A DNA stretch of 6,114 nucleotides from assembly GCA_023409175.1 (NCBI GenBank), contig JAEYIG010000171.1:1-6114 (forward strand), read 5' to 3'. The notes under the pieces are model-generated. The model had not been told where the DNA came from. It saw only the letters and a list, made by a program, of their open reading frames with translations, and made no database searches. The translations under genes were made by a program, and so were the position numbers. Below, piece by piece: positions 1 through 5,447 of the stretch (position 1 is the first letter of the stretch; each line of letters starts with the position of its first letter). The DNA comes from Pseudomonadota bacterium (lineage in GTDB: Bacteria; Pseudomonadota; Gammaproteobacteria; Burkholderiales; Burkholderiaceae_D).

Positions 1-941
1 CGACCTTCCCTTATCCGATTTATGCAAAATGGGCTGAATCCTATAAGTCGGTTACCGGGTCCAAACTGAATTATCAGGCGATCGGTTCCGGCGGCGGCAT
101 CAAGCAGATCAAGGCCAAGACCGTCGATTTCGGCGCTTCCGACATGCCGTTGAAAGCGTCTGAATTGCAGGCGGCCGGTCTGGTCCAGTTCCCTGCGATT
201 CTGGGTGGTGTTGTGCCAATCGTCAACCTTCAGGGCGTGAAAGCCGGTCAGCTGAAGATGTCGGGCGACGTTCTGGCTGACATTTATCTGGGCAAGATCA
301 CCAAATGGAACGATTCGAAAATCACGTCGATGAATCCGGGTCTTTCCCTGCCGGGTTCTGCCATTACGGTCGTACACCGCGCTGACGGTTCGGGCACGTC
401 TTTCCTCTGGACGGATTACCTGTCCAAGGTCAGTCCGGATTTCAAGTCGAAAGTCGGTTCCGGTACAGCGGTCAAATGGCCGACCGGTGTGGGTGGCAAG
501 GGTAACGAAGGCGTGGCCGCCAACGTCCAGCGTATCAAGGGTTCCATTGGTTACGTCGAATACGCTTACGCGAAGAAAAACAATATCGCCTATACCCAGT
601 TGAAGGGCAGGAACGGCAAGTTCATCACGCCTGACGACTCCTCGTTCAAGCAGGCTGCCGCGAAAGCACCATGGAGCAAGACCCCGGGTTATGGCGTGAT
701 CCTGACGAACGGCTCCGGCTGGCCGATCACGGGCGCTTCTTTCATCCTGATGCAGAAGGTCCAGTCTGATCCTGCCAAGGCGGCCGAAGTGCTGAAGTTC
801 TTTGACTGGTCGTTCAAAAACGGCGGCAAGATGGCAACTGCCCTGGACTACGTCGCCCTGCCTGCCCCGGTCGTGAAGATGATCCAGAAATCCTGGAAGG
901 CCGAGCTCAAAGGCGCCAACGGTCAGGCTGTCTGGAAATAA
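1..941 (+). CDS. pstS: Phosphate ABC transporter, periplasmic phosphate-binding protein PstS (5' partial)
   Basis: PstS binds inorganic phosphate in the periplasm and delivers it to the PstC-PstA channel. The reading frame is open from base 3, so the ATG at 144 is internal. The visible 312 residues begin at the TFPYPIYAKW motif, which in E. coli PstS lies near the start of the mature protein. About 30-35 residues, including the signal peptide, therefore lie upstream of the window. Phosphate-contacting residues known from E. coli PstS are all present: the Thr-Phe pair at visible residues 1-2, the Ser of IGSGGG (residue 29, bases 87-89), the Asp of FGASD (residue 47), and RADGSGTS (bases 378-401). 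GGKGNEG, IGYVEYAYA and EVLKFFDW are further family blocks. The C-terminus is complete, with TAA at 939-941. The frame is intact. It is the first visible gene of the pst operon, and any Pho box would be upstream, out of view. Confidence 0.97.
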   Translation, partial: TFPYPIYAKWAESYKSVTGSKLNYQAIGSGGGIKQIKAKTVDFGASDMPLKASELQAAGLVQFPAILGGVVPIVNLQGVKAGQLKMSGDVLADIYLGKITKWNDSKITSMNPGLSLPGSAITVVHRADGSGTSFLWTDYLSKVSPDFKSKVGSGTAVKWPTGVGGKGNEGVAANVQRIKGSIGYVEYAYAKKNNIAYTQLKGRNGKFITPDDSSFKQAAAKAPWSKTPGYGVILTNGSGWPITGASFILMQKVQSDPAKAAEVLKFFDWSFKNGGKMATALDYVALPAPVVKMIQKSWKAELKGANGQAVWK

Positions 942-983
942 GCCGGTGTTTGAATCAGGAATGAAGATAACAGTTTTACTGAT

Positions 984-1010
984 GCCTGCTTTTCCAGAAG
1001 AGAAGCAGGC
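984..1010 (+). promoter_or_regulatory. Stem-loop between pstS and pstC (possible attenuator or mRNA-stabilising hairpin)
   Basis: GCCTGCTT (984-991) pairs perfectly with AAGCAGGC (1003-1010). A further G-U and a T-A pair (992-993 with 1001-1002) extend the stem to 10 pairs closing a 7-base loop (994-1000). Only three T residues follow, so this is not a textbook terminator. Hairpins after the binding-protein gene are well known in ABC-transporter operons, where they protect the upstream message or cause partial termination so that the binding protein is made in excess. That role is inferred here from position and structure. The surrounding spacer (942-1068) also holds an 8-base direct repeat, GGGTTGAA at 1023-1030 and 1035-1042, with no assigned meaning. 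Confidence 0.55.
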
Positions 1011-1056
1011 TTTCAGCCCAAAGGGTTGAACGAGGGGTTGAATGGAAAATGAAAAC

Positions 1057-1062
1057 AGGTGA
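1057..1062 (+). promoter_or_regulatory. Ribosome binding site of pstC
   Basis: AGGTGA sits 6 bases before the ATG at 1069 and matches the 3' half of the Shine-Dalgarno consensus. It supports 1069 as the start. A second weaker site, GGAG at 1126-1129, precedes an in-frame ATG at 1138. Confidence 0.6.
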
Positions 1063-1068
1063 ATTCAG

Positions 1069-2100
1069 ATGAGCGTACCGGTTTCAGTCATGGATAAGGA
1101 AGCTTCCGCCAACAAGGCGGCAAGCGGAGAAAGTCTGATGGCATCCGTTTCCGAACGGATGAAGTCGATCAGCCGCCGCCAGAAATGGCAGGACGGCATT
1201 TTTCACGGGGTGACGTTTCTGTTTGCCCTGACGGTGTTGGTGGTGCTGGCGGGGATTATCGTTTCGCTGATCCATAGTTCCATTCCCGCATTCAGGGAAT
1301 TCGGTTTCGCGTTCATCACGACGGTGGAATGGGATCCGGTCAACGATGTGTACGGGGCGGCGATTGCGATTTTCGGGACACTCGTGACCTCGTTTATCGC
1401 CCTGTTGATTGCAGTGCCGGTCAGTTTCGGCATTGCCCTGTTCCTGACGGAACTCTGCCCGGTCTGGCTGCGTCGTTCGATGGGTACGGCGATTGAACTC
1501 CTGGCAGGGATTCCAAGCATCATTTTCGGCATGTGGGGCCTGTTCGTCCTGGCGCCACTTTTCGCCGACCATGTGCAGCCCTTGCTGGAATCGACGCTGG
1601 GACAGCTTCCCGGCCTCGACCTTCTGTTTACCGGCCCGATGATGGGAATCGGCGTTCTGACCGCCGGCATCATCCTGGCCATCATGATTATCCCGTTCAT
1701 CTCGTCCGTCATGCGCGACGTGTTCGAAACGGTGCCTGCCGTCCTGAAGGAATCGGCTTATGCACTGGGTTGCACCCGCTGGGAAGTGATGAAACGGATT
1801 GTGCTGCATTACACCCGTAACGGCGTCGTCGGCGGGATCATGCTTGGGCTCGGACGGGCACTCGGCGAAACGATGGCTGTGACGTTCGTGATCGGCAATG
1901 CCAACAAGGTTTCCGCATCGCTCTTCGCACCGGGAAACAGTATTGCCTCGACACTGGCGAACGAATTTGCCGAAGCGAGTTCCGAACTGCATATTTCAGC
2001 GTTGTTCGCTCTCGGGCTCATCCTGTTCGTGATCACTTTCATTGTGCTGGCGGCTTCCAAGCTGATGCTGGCGCGTATGGCGAAGAAGGAGGGCCTGTAA
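1069..2100 (+). CDS. pstC: Phosphate ABC transporter permease PstC
   Basis: PstC is one of the two inner-membrane permease subunits of the PstSCAB phosphate importer. The 343-residue product has about six hydrophobic segments, near residues 47-69, 98-127, 142-163, 191-213, 254-276 and 309-331. The cytoplasmic EAA loop that contacts the ATPase starts around residue 228 (ESAYALG) and leads into [12 protein letters not shown]. Within GRALGE, Arg263 and Glu267 match charged residues shown to matter for transport in E. coli Pst[14 protein letters not shown] and [10 protein letters not shown] are strongly PstC-like. The protein is about 24 residues longer than E. coli PstC (319), all at the N-terminus. 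Met24 (base 1138) would give a conventional 320-residue protein. I chose 1069 because its AGGTGA site is better. One oddity is His247 where homologues have Pro in the 'IVLP' part of the EAA loop. TAA at 2098-2100 is one base before pstA, so translation is probably coupled. Confidence 0.97.
   Translation: MSVPVSVMDKEASANKAASGESLMASVSERMKSISRRQKWQDGIFHGVTFLFALTVLVVLAGIIVSLIHSSIPAFREFGFAFITTVEWDPVNDVYGAAIAIFGTLVTSFIALLIAVPVSFGIALFLTELCPVWLRRSMGTAIELLAGIPSIIFGMWGLFVLAPLFADHVQPLLESTLGQLPGLDLLFTGPMMGIGVLTAGIILAIMIIPFISSVMRDVFETVPAVLKESAYALGCTRWEVMKRIVLHYTRNGVVGGIMLGLGRALGETMAVTFVIGNANKVSASLFAPGNSIASTLANEFAEASSELHISALFALGLILFVITFIVLAASKLMLARMAKKEGL
2086..2092 (+). promoter_or_regulatory. Ribosome binding site of pstA inside the end of pstC
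   Basis: AAGGAGG is a near-perfect Shine-Dalgarno sequence, embedded in the last codons of pstC and 9 bases before the pstA ATG at 2102. It fixes the pstA start and suggests that ribosomes finishing pstC reinitiate on pstA. Confidence 0.8.
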
Positions 2101-2101
2101 G

Positions 2102-2962
2102 ATGAGACGCAAAAGCACTGAGACGATTGTCAGGAGGCGCAAGCTGCGCCATGGTCTGGGGATGCTGATGTCGGTATCGGCCATGGTGTTCGGCATTGCC
2201 TTCCTTGTCTGGATTTTGTATACGCTGGTCATTAACGGCGTGGGCGCCCTGAACTGGGCATTCTTTTCCGAAACGACGCCAGCTCCGGGTGACGATGGCG
2301 GTGGCGTGTGGAATGCGATTGTCGGGACGGTGTTGATGGTGGCGGTCACGACGGCGATTACGACGCCGGTCGGCATCATGGCAGGCATCTATCTCGCGGA
2401 ATACGGTGAATCGGGCTGGTTCGGCAAGGTGACGCGTTTCACGGTCGATATCATGCTCTCGGCCCCGTCGATCGTGATCGGCCTGTTCATTTATGCGCTT
2501 GTCGTCGCCAACATGAAACATTTTTCCGGCTGGGCAGGCAGTTTTGCCCTCTCGCTGATCGCGTTGCCGGTCGTTGTCAGGACGACCGACAATTTCCTGA
2601 ATCTGGTGCCACCGGCCTTGCGTGAAGCGGCCTTCGCGCTGGGCGCTCCCAAGTGGAAAGTGGCGACAAGCATTCGTCTGAAAGCCGTCAAGGCAGGGGT
2701 ACTGACCGGTGTACTGCTTGCCGTGGCGCGCATTTCAGGCGAAACCGCCCCGTTGCTCTTTACAGCACTGAACAACCAGTTTTTCTCCGCGAACATGAAT
2801 GCGCCGATGGCAAATTTGCCGGTGGTGATTTACCAGTTCGCGATGAGCCCTTACGACAACTGGCGTGAGCTGGCATGGGGTGGCGCATTCCTGATCACGA
2901 TGGGCGTCCTGGGCCTGAACGTATTGTCCCGGGTCGTTTTTGCCCGCAAGGCCGAAAGTTGA
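2102..2962 (+). CDS. pstA: Phosphate ABC transporter permease PstA
   Basis: PstA is the second inner-membrane permease subunit and pairs with PstC to form the phosphate channel. The 286-residue product is close to the family's usual length. Hydrophobic segments lie near residues 21-45, 71-98, 118-137, 144-160, 199-221 and 258-280, after a basic cytoplasmic N-terminus (RRRK). The EAA loop is [14 protein letters not shown] (about 174-187), followed by [15 protein letters not shown]. Arg210 in that block corresponds to the arginine required for phosphate transport in E. coli PstA (Arg220). [13 protein letters not shown] and [14 protein letters not shown] are PstA-specific blocks. The loop reads IRLKA instead of the common ILP, but E. 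coli PstA also has Lys there, so this is normal for the family. The start is fixed by AAGGAGG at 2086-2092. The stop TGA is at 2960-2962. Confidence 0.98.
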   Translation: MRRKSTETIVRRRKLRHGLGMLMSVSAMVFGIAFLVWILYTLVINGVGALNWAFFSETTPAPGDDGGGVWNAIVGTVLMVAVTTAITTPVGIMAGIYLAEYGESGWFGKVTRFTVDIMLSAPSIVIGLFIYALVVANMKHFSGWAGSFALSLIALPVVVRTTDNFLNLVPPALREAAFALGAPKWKVATSIRLKAVKAGVLTGVLLAVARISGETAPLLFTALNNQFFSANMNAPMANLPVVIYQFAMSPYDNWRELAWGGAFLITMGVLGLNVLSRVVFARKAES

Positions 2963-2978
2963 TCGCCGCATGGCGAAT

Positions 2979-2984
2979 AAAGGA
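2979..2984 (+). promoter_or_regulatory. Ribosome binding site of pstB (upstream start)
   Basis: AAAGGA lies 6 bases before the ATG at 2991 and directly abuts another ATG at 2985, which is therefore too close to be used. This site is the main reason for placing the pstB start at 2991. Confidence 0.5.
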
Positions 2985-2990
2985 ATGGAT

Positions 2991-3875
2991 ATGAATTGCA
3001 CAATGGACAGGACTGCTGACAGGACGAATGGAAAAAACGTGCCGGTGGAGAATGAAATGGCGATTGCGATGATGACACAGCCCAGGGCGGCTGACGTGTC
3101 GGATACGAAAACGGAAGAAGTGAAGAAAAGTATCGAGATCAAAAACCTGAATTTCTATTATGGCGATTTTCAGGGGCTGAAGAACGTTGACCTGACGATC
3201 CACGAAAAGAAAGTGACGGCGTTTATCGGGCCGTCCGGTTGTGGCAAGTCCACGCTCTTGCGCACGATGAACCGCATGTATGACCTGTATCCGAAACAGA
3301 GGGCGGAAGGGGAAATCCTTTTCAAGGGAAAGAACATCCTCGATCCGGACGTTGACGTGAACATGCTGCGTGCCCGTGTCGGGATGGTGTTCCAGAAACC
3401 GACGCCGTTCCCGATGACGATTTACGAAAACATCGCATTCGGCGTGCGCCTGTATGAAGACCTCTCCCGGGTGGAGATGGAGGAACGGGTCGAATGGGCA
3501 CTGAACAAGGCTGCCTTGTGGGGCGAAGTGAAAGACAAGCTGCACAAGAGCGGGCAAAGCCTCTCGGGTGGCCAGCAGCAGCGTTTGTGTATCGCACGCT
3601 GCGTGGCGGTCAAGCCGGAAGTGCTGTTGCTCGACGAACCGACGTCGGCACTCGACCCGATTTCGACGGCCAAGGTGGAAGAGCTGATCGCCGAACTGAA
3701 GGATGAATACACGATTGCAATCGTGACCCATAACATGCAACAGGGCGCACGCTGTTCGGACTATACCGCCTATATGTATCTTGGCGAACTGGTGGAATTC
3801 GGCGAAACGAACAGGATTTTCATGCGGCCTGAGAAGAAGGAAACGCAGGACTACATTACCGGTCGTTTCGGCTGA
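2991..3875 (+). CDS. pstB: Phosphate ABC transporter ATP-binding protein PstB
   Basis: PstB is the cytoplasmic ATPase that powers phosphate import through PstC-PstA (EC 7.3.2.1). From the ATG at 2991 the product has 294 residues. All ABC ATPase motifs are intact: Walker [10 protein letters not shown] (80-88, bases 3228-3254), Q-loop Gln135 in VFQKPTPFP, signature LSGGQQQR (191-198, bases 3561-3584), Walker B VLLLDEP with Asp215 and catalytic Glu216 (bases 3621-3641), and the H-loop His247 in VTHN. The end, DYITGRFG, is typical of PstB. E. coli PstB has 257 residues, so the N-terminal leader before [11 protein letters not shown] is long. The ATG at 3057, preceded by GGAG at 3047-3050, would give 272 residues and is a real alternative. 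I prefer 2991 for its AAAGGA site and closeness to pstA (28 bases), with modest certainty. Oddity: Cys204 follows IAR where E. coli has Gly. Confidence 0.96.
   Translation: MNCTMDRTADRTNGKNVPVENEMAIAMMTQPRAADVSDTKTEEVKKSIEIKNLNFYYGDFQGLKNVDLTIHEKKVTAFIGPSGCGKSTLLRTMNRMYDLYPKQRAEGEILFKGKNILDPDVDVNMLRARVGMVFQKPTPFPMTIYENIAFGVRLYEDLSRVEMEERVEWALNKAALWGEVKDKLHKSGQSLSGGQQQRLCIARCVAVKPEVLLLDEPTSALDPISTAKVEELIAELKDEYTIAIVTHNMQQGARCSDYTAYMYLGELVEFGETNRIFMRPEKKETQDYITGRFG
3047..3050 (+). promoter_or_regulatory. Candidate internal ribosome binding site of pstB
   Basis: GGAG lies 6 bases before the in-frame ATG at 3057. If this is the true start, PstB is 272 residues, closer to the family's usual length, and the spacer after pstA becomes 94 bases. 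Confidence 0.35.
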
Positions 3876-3923
3876 ATGCTGAAGGGAAGGGGGAAACGAT
3901 GAATTTTACGGACAATAAGGGAC

Positions 3924-3930
3924 AGGGTGA
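3924..3930 (+). promoter_or_regulatory. Ribosome binding site of phoU
   Basis: AGGGTGA (containing GGTGA, the 3' part of the consensus) lies 7 bases before the ATG at 3938. A competing purine-rich site, AAGGGGG at 3887-3893, lies 5 bases before an in-frame ATG at 3899. Confidence 0.5.
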
Positions 3931-3937
3931 AAAAACG

Positions 3938-4642
3938 ATGTCAGGACTGCATTCTTCCAGACAGTACGATCAGGACCTGGAATGGGTCCGCTCGAAAGTG
4001 CTTCTGATGGGCGGACTGGTGGAAGACCAGTTCAGGGATGCCATGGTCGCGCTTGAAAAAGGCGACGAGGCACTTGCCGACAGGGTGATTGCGGGCGACG
4101 AGAAGGTCAACAGGCAGGAAGTGGAGCTGGATCATGCCCTGACGGAACTGATCGTGCGCCGTCAGCCGGCGGCAAACGACTTGCGCAACGTGACGGCTAC
4201 CGGGAAGGTCATTACCGATCTGGAAAGGATCGGCGACGAGGCGACGAAGATCGCCCGTTCGGCCAAGAACATCCGTTCGCGCGAACTGTTGCTTCCAAAC
4301 CATTACCAGACCTTGGCCGGGATGTCGCAGACGGCACGGCGGATGCTCAGGGAATCGCTGGATGCGTATGCCCGCATGGACAGGGAACAGGCGATCAGCC
4401 TGATGGCGCTGGACGCCGTCATCGACAGGGAATTCCATGACATGATGAAAGAACTGATCCGCTACATGTCGGATGAGCCGGGAACGGTGGCGGCCGGTCT
4501 GGACATTCTCTGGGCAGCCAAGGCGATCGAGCGGATCGGGGACCATGCGACCAATATCGGCGAATATGTGATCTATGTCGTGGACGGCGAGGACATCCGC
4601 CATACCGATTACCGATTGCAGTTTCAGGGGGCAATGATATAA
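3938..4642 (+). CDS. phoU: Phosphate signalling complex protein PhoU
   Basis: PhoU is a cytoplasmic, peripheral-membrane regulator that links the Pst transporter to the PhoR kinase and keeps the Pho response off when phosphate is plentiful. The 234-residue product, mostly helical in character, carries the two repeated PhoU motifs: LERIGDEATKIA (95-106) and IERIGDHATNIGE (197-209). Their Glu and Asp residues (Glu96/Asp100, Glu198/Asp202) belong to the metal-binding ExxxD motifs of the family. MGGLVEDQ (24-31) and RRQPAANDLR (74-83) also match PhoU. The start at 3938 gives MSGLHSSRQYD, which fits the usual N-terminus and length. The in-frame ATG at 3899 would add 13 residues and cannot be excluded. 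It follows pstB closely (62 bases, or 23 from the alternative start), so it belongs to the same operon. The stop TAA is at 4640-4642. Confidence 0.96.
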   Translation: MSGLHSSRQYDQDLEWVRSKVLLMGGLVEDQFRDAMVALEKGDEALADRVIAGDEKVNRQEVELDHALTELIVRRQPAANDLRNVTATGKVITDLERIGDEATKIARSAKNIRSRELLLPNHYQTLAGMSQTARRMLRESLDAYARMDREQAISLMALDAVIDREFHDMMKELIRYMSDEPGTVAAGLDILWAAKAIERIGDHATNIGEYVIYVVDGEDIRHTDYRLQFQGAMI

Positions 4643-4745
4643 GCTGGAGGGGTCTGGCGTTTTTTGTCTTTCCGGCAATTTTCCAATATTGCCTGTCTGG
4701 CGGAATTATCGGCCGGCAGAAATTTTAAAACGGGAACTCTTTCCA
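4643..4745 (+). other. phoU-phoB spacer, no confident promoter or terminator
   Basis: These 103 bases hold a run of six T (4660-4665) with no GC-rich stem before it, so it is not a standard terminator. There is a small inverted repeat, GGCAAT (4674-4679) with ATTGCC (4688-4693), and an 8-base direct repeat, GTCTGGCG (4652-4659 and 4695-4702). A single CTGTC occurs at 4693-4697, but no second half-site follows 11 bases later, so there is no Pho box by the E. coli consensus. I see no convincing -35/-10 pair. The phoB frame stays open upstream to a TTG at 4689, which lacks a ribosome binding site. phoBR may be read from the pst promoter or from an unrecognised one here. Confidence 0.4.
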
Positions 4746-5447
4746 ATGGCAAGTGACGAGATTTCTATTCTGGTGGTGGAAGACGAACCGGCGATTGCGG
4801 AACTGATCGCCTTTTCGGTCAAGTCGGCAGGCTGGCGTCCGGTAACGGTTTTTTCAGGAAATGACGCATGGACGGCCTTGCAGCGTTTCCGGCCTGACGT
4901 GGTTCTTCTGGACTGGATGTTGCCGGATCTGTCCGGTTTGCGCCTGCTGACGAGGATCCGCGAGCACCGCGAATTGAAAACATTGCCGGTGATCATGCTG
5001 ACGGCAAGGACGCTGGAGGAGGACAAGGTCGCCGGTCTCGATCAGGGAGCGGACGACTATATCACCAAGCCGTTTTCTCCCAAGGAACTGGTCGCACGTG
5101 TCAATGCGCTCTTGCGCCGCAAGGTGCCGGAGCGTTCAAAGAGCCTTTTGCGTGCGGGAAGCGTGACGCTCGATCCGGAAAGCTGTCTGGTCAAAATCGA
5201 CGGCAGTGACACCGAAATGGGCAATTCCGAATTCAGGCTTTTGAAATTTCTGATGGCTAACCCGGACAGGGTCTTTTCCCGGAGCCAGTTGCTCGACAAG
5301 GTATGGAGCAACCAGCTGGATATCGAGGAAAGAACGGTTGACGTGCATGTCCTGCGGTTGCGGAAAGCCTTGAAGGGACAGGAAAACCTGGTCAGGACAG
5401 TGCGCGGGATGGGCTATATGCTCTCTGAAAAGGACAAGAGTGAATGA
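4746..5447 (+). CDS. phoB: Phosphate regulon response regulator PhoB
   Basis: PhoB is the DNA-binding response regulator of phosphate starvation. Phosphorylated by PhoR, it binds Pho boxes and activates pst and other Pho genes. The 233-residue product (E. coli: 229) has an N-terminal receiver domain, about residues 5-125: acidic pocket Glu12-Asp13 in VVEDEP, phospho-accepting Asp56 in VVLLDWMLP (bases 4911-4913), Thr86 in MLTAR and Lys108 in DDYITKPF. A C-terminal OmpR/PhoB winged-helix domain spans about 135-228: NSEFRLLKFL, the recognition-helix region ERTVDVHVLRLRKAL, and VRTVRGMGYML at the wing. All key residues are present. The ATG at 4746 gives the conventional N-terminus, but its ribosome binding site is weak (GGGA at 4732-4735, 10 bases away), hinting at modest translation. 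The stop TGA at 5445-5447 overlaps the phoR start. Confidence 0.97.
   Translation: MASDEISILVVEDEPAIAELIAFSVKSAGWRPVTVFSGNDAWTALQRFRPDVVLLDWMLPDLSGLRLLTRIREHRELKTLPVIMLTARTLEEDKVAGLDQGADDYITKPFSPKELVARVNALLRRKVPERSKSLLRAGSVTLDPESCLVKIDGSDTEMGNSEFRLLKFLMANPDRVFSRSQLLDKVWSNQLDIEERTVDVHVLRLRKALKGQENLVRTVRGMGYMLSEKDKSE
5430..5434 (+). promoter_or_regulatory. Ribosome binding site of phoR inside the end of phoB
   Basis: AAGGA lies 9 bases before the ATG at 5444, inside the last codons of phoB. With the ATGA stop-start overlap (5444-5447) it points to coupled translation of phoB and phoR. Confidence 0.6.

Noticed and set aside
961..1029. 22-codon small open frame in the pstS-pstC spacer (ATG 961 to TGA 1029)
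   Set aside because: AGGA directly abuts the ATG, too close to act as a ribosome binding site, and the frame runs through the stem-loop. No sign of coding.
1084..1992. 302-residue open frame on the - strand opposite pstC
   Set aside because: Its product is rich in His, Arg, Gln and Asp with no family motif, as expected from the complement of a well-conserved membrane-protein gene. pstC explains the region.
2940..2990. Longer pstB starting at TTG 2940, overlapping the end of pstA
   Set aside because: TTG has no ribosome binding site and would add residues unlike PstB. Better starts exist at 2991 and 3057.
2895..3740. 281-residue open frame on the - strand opposite pstB
   Set aside because: His/Arg/Phe-rich shadow of pstB. 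The + strand carries every ABC ATPase motif in order.
4660..4665. Six-T run after phoU as a rho-independent terminator
   Set aside because: No GC-rich hairpin precedes it. The nearby inverted repeat (4674-4693) lies downstream of the T run and has only six pairs.
3941..4678. 245-residue open frame on the - strand opposite phoU
   Set aside because: Composition is that of an antisense shadow and phoU is secure. No recognisable domain.
4693..4710. CTGTC as half of a Pho box upstream of phoB
   Set aside because: The following bases do not give a second CTGTCAT-like unit at the required 11-base spacing.
4689..4745. Longer phoB starting at TTG 4689
   Set aside because: No ribosome binding site, and the added residues precede a conventional PhoB N-terminus at 4746.
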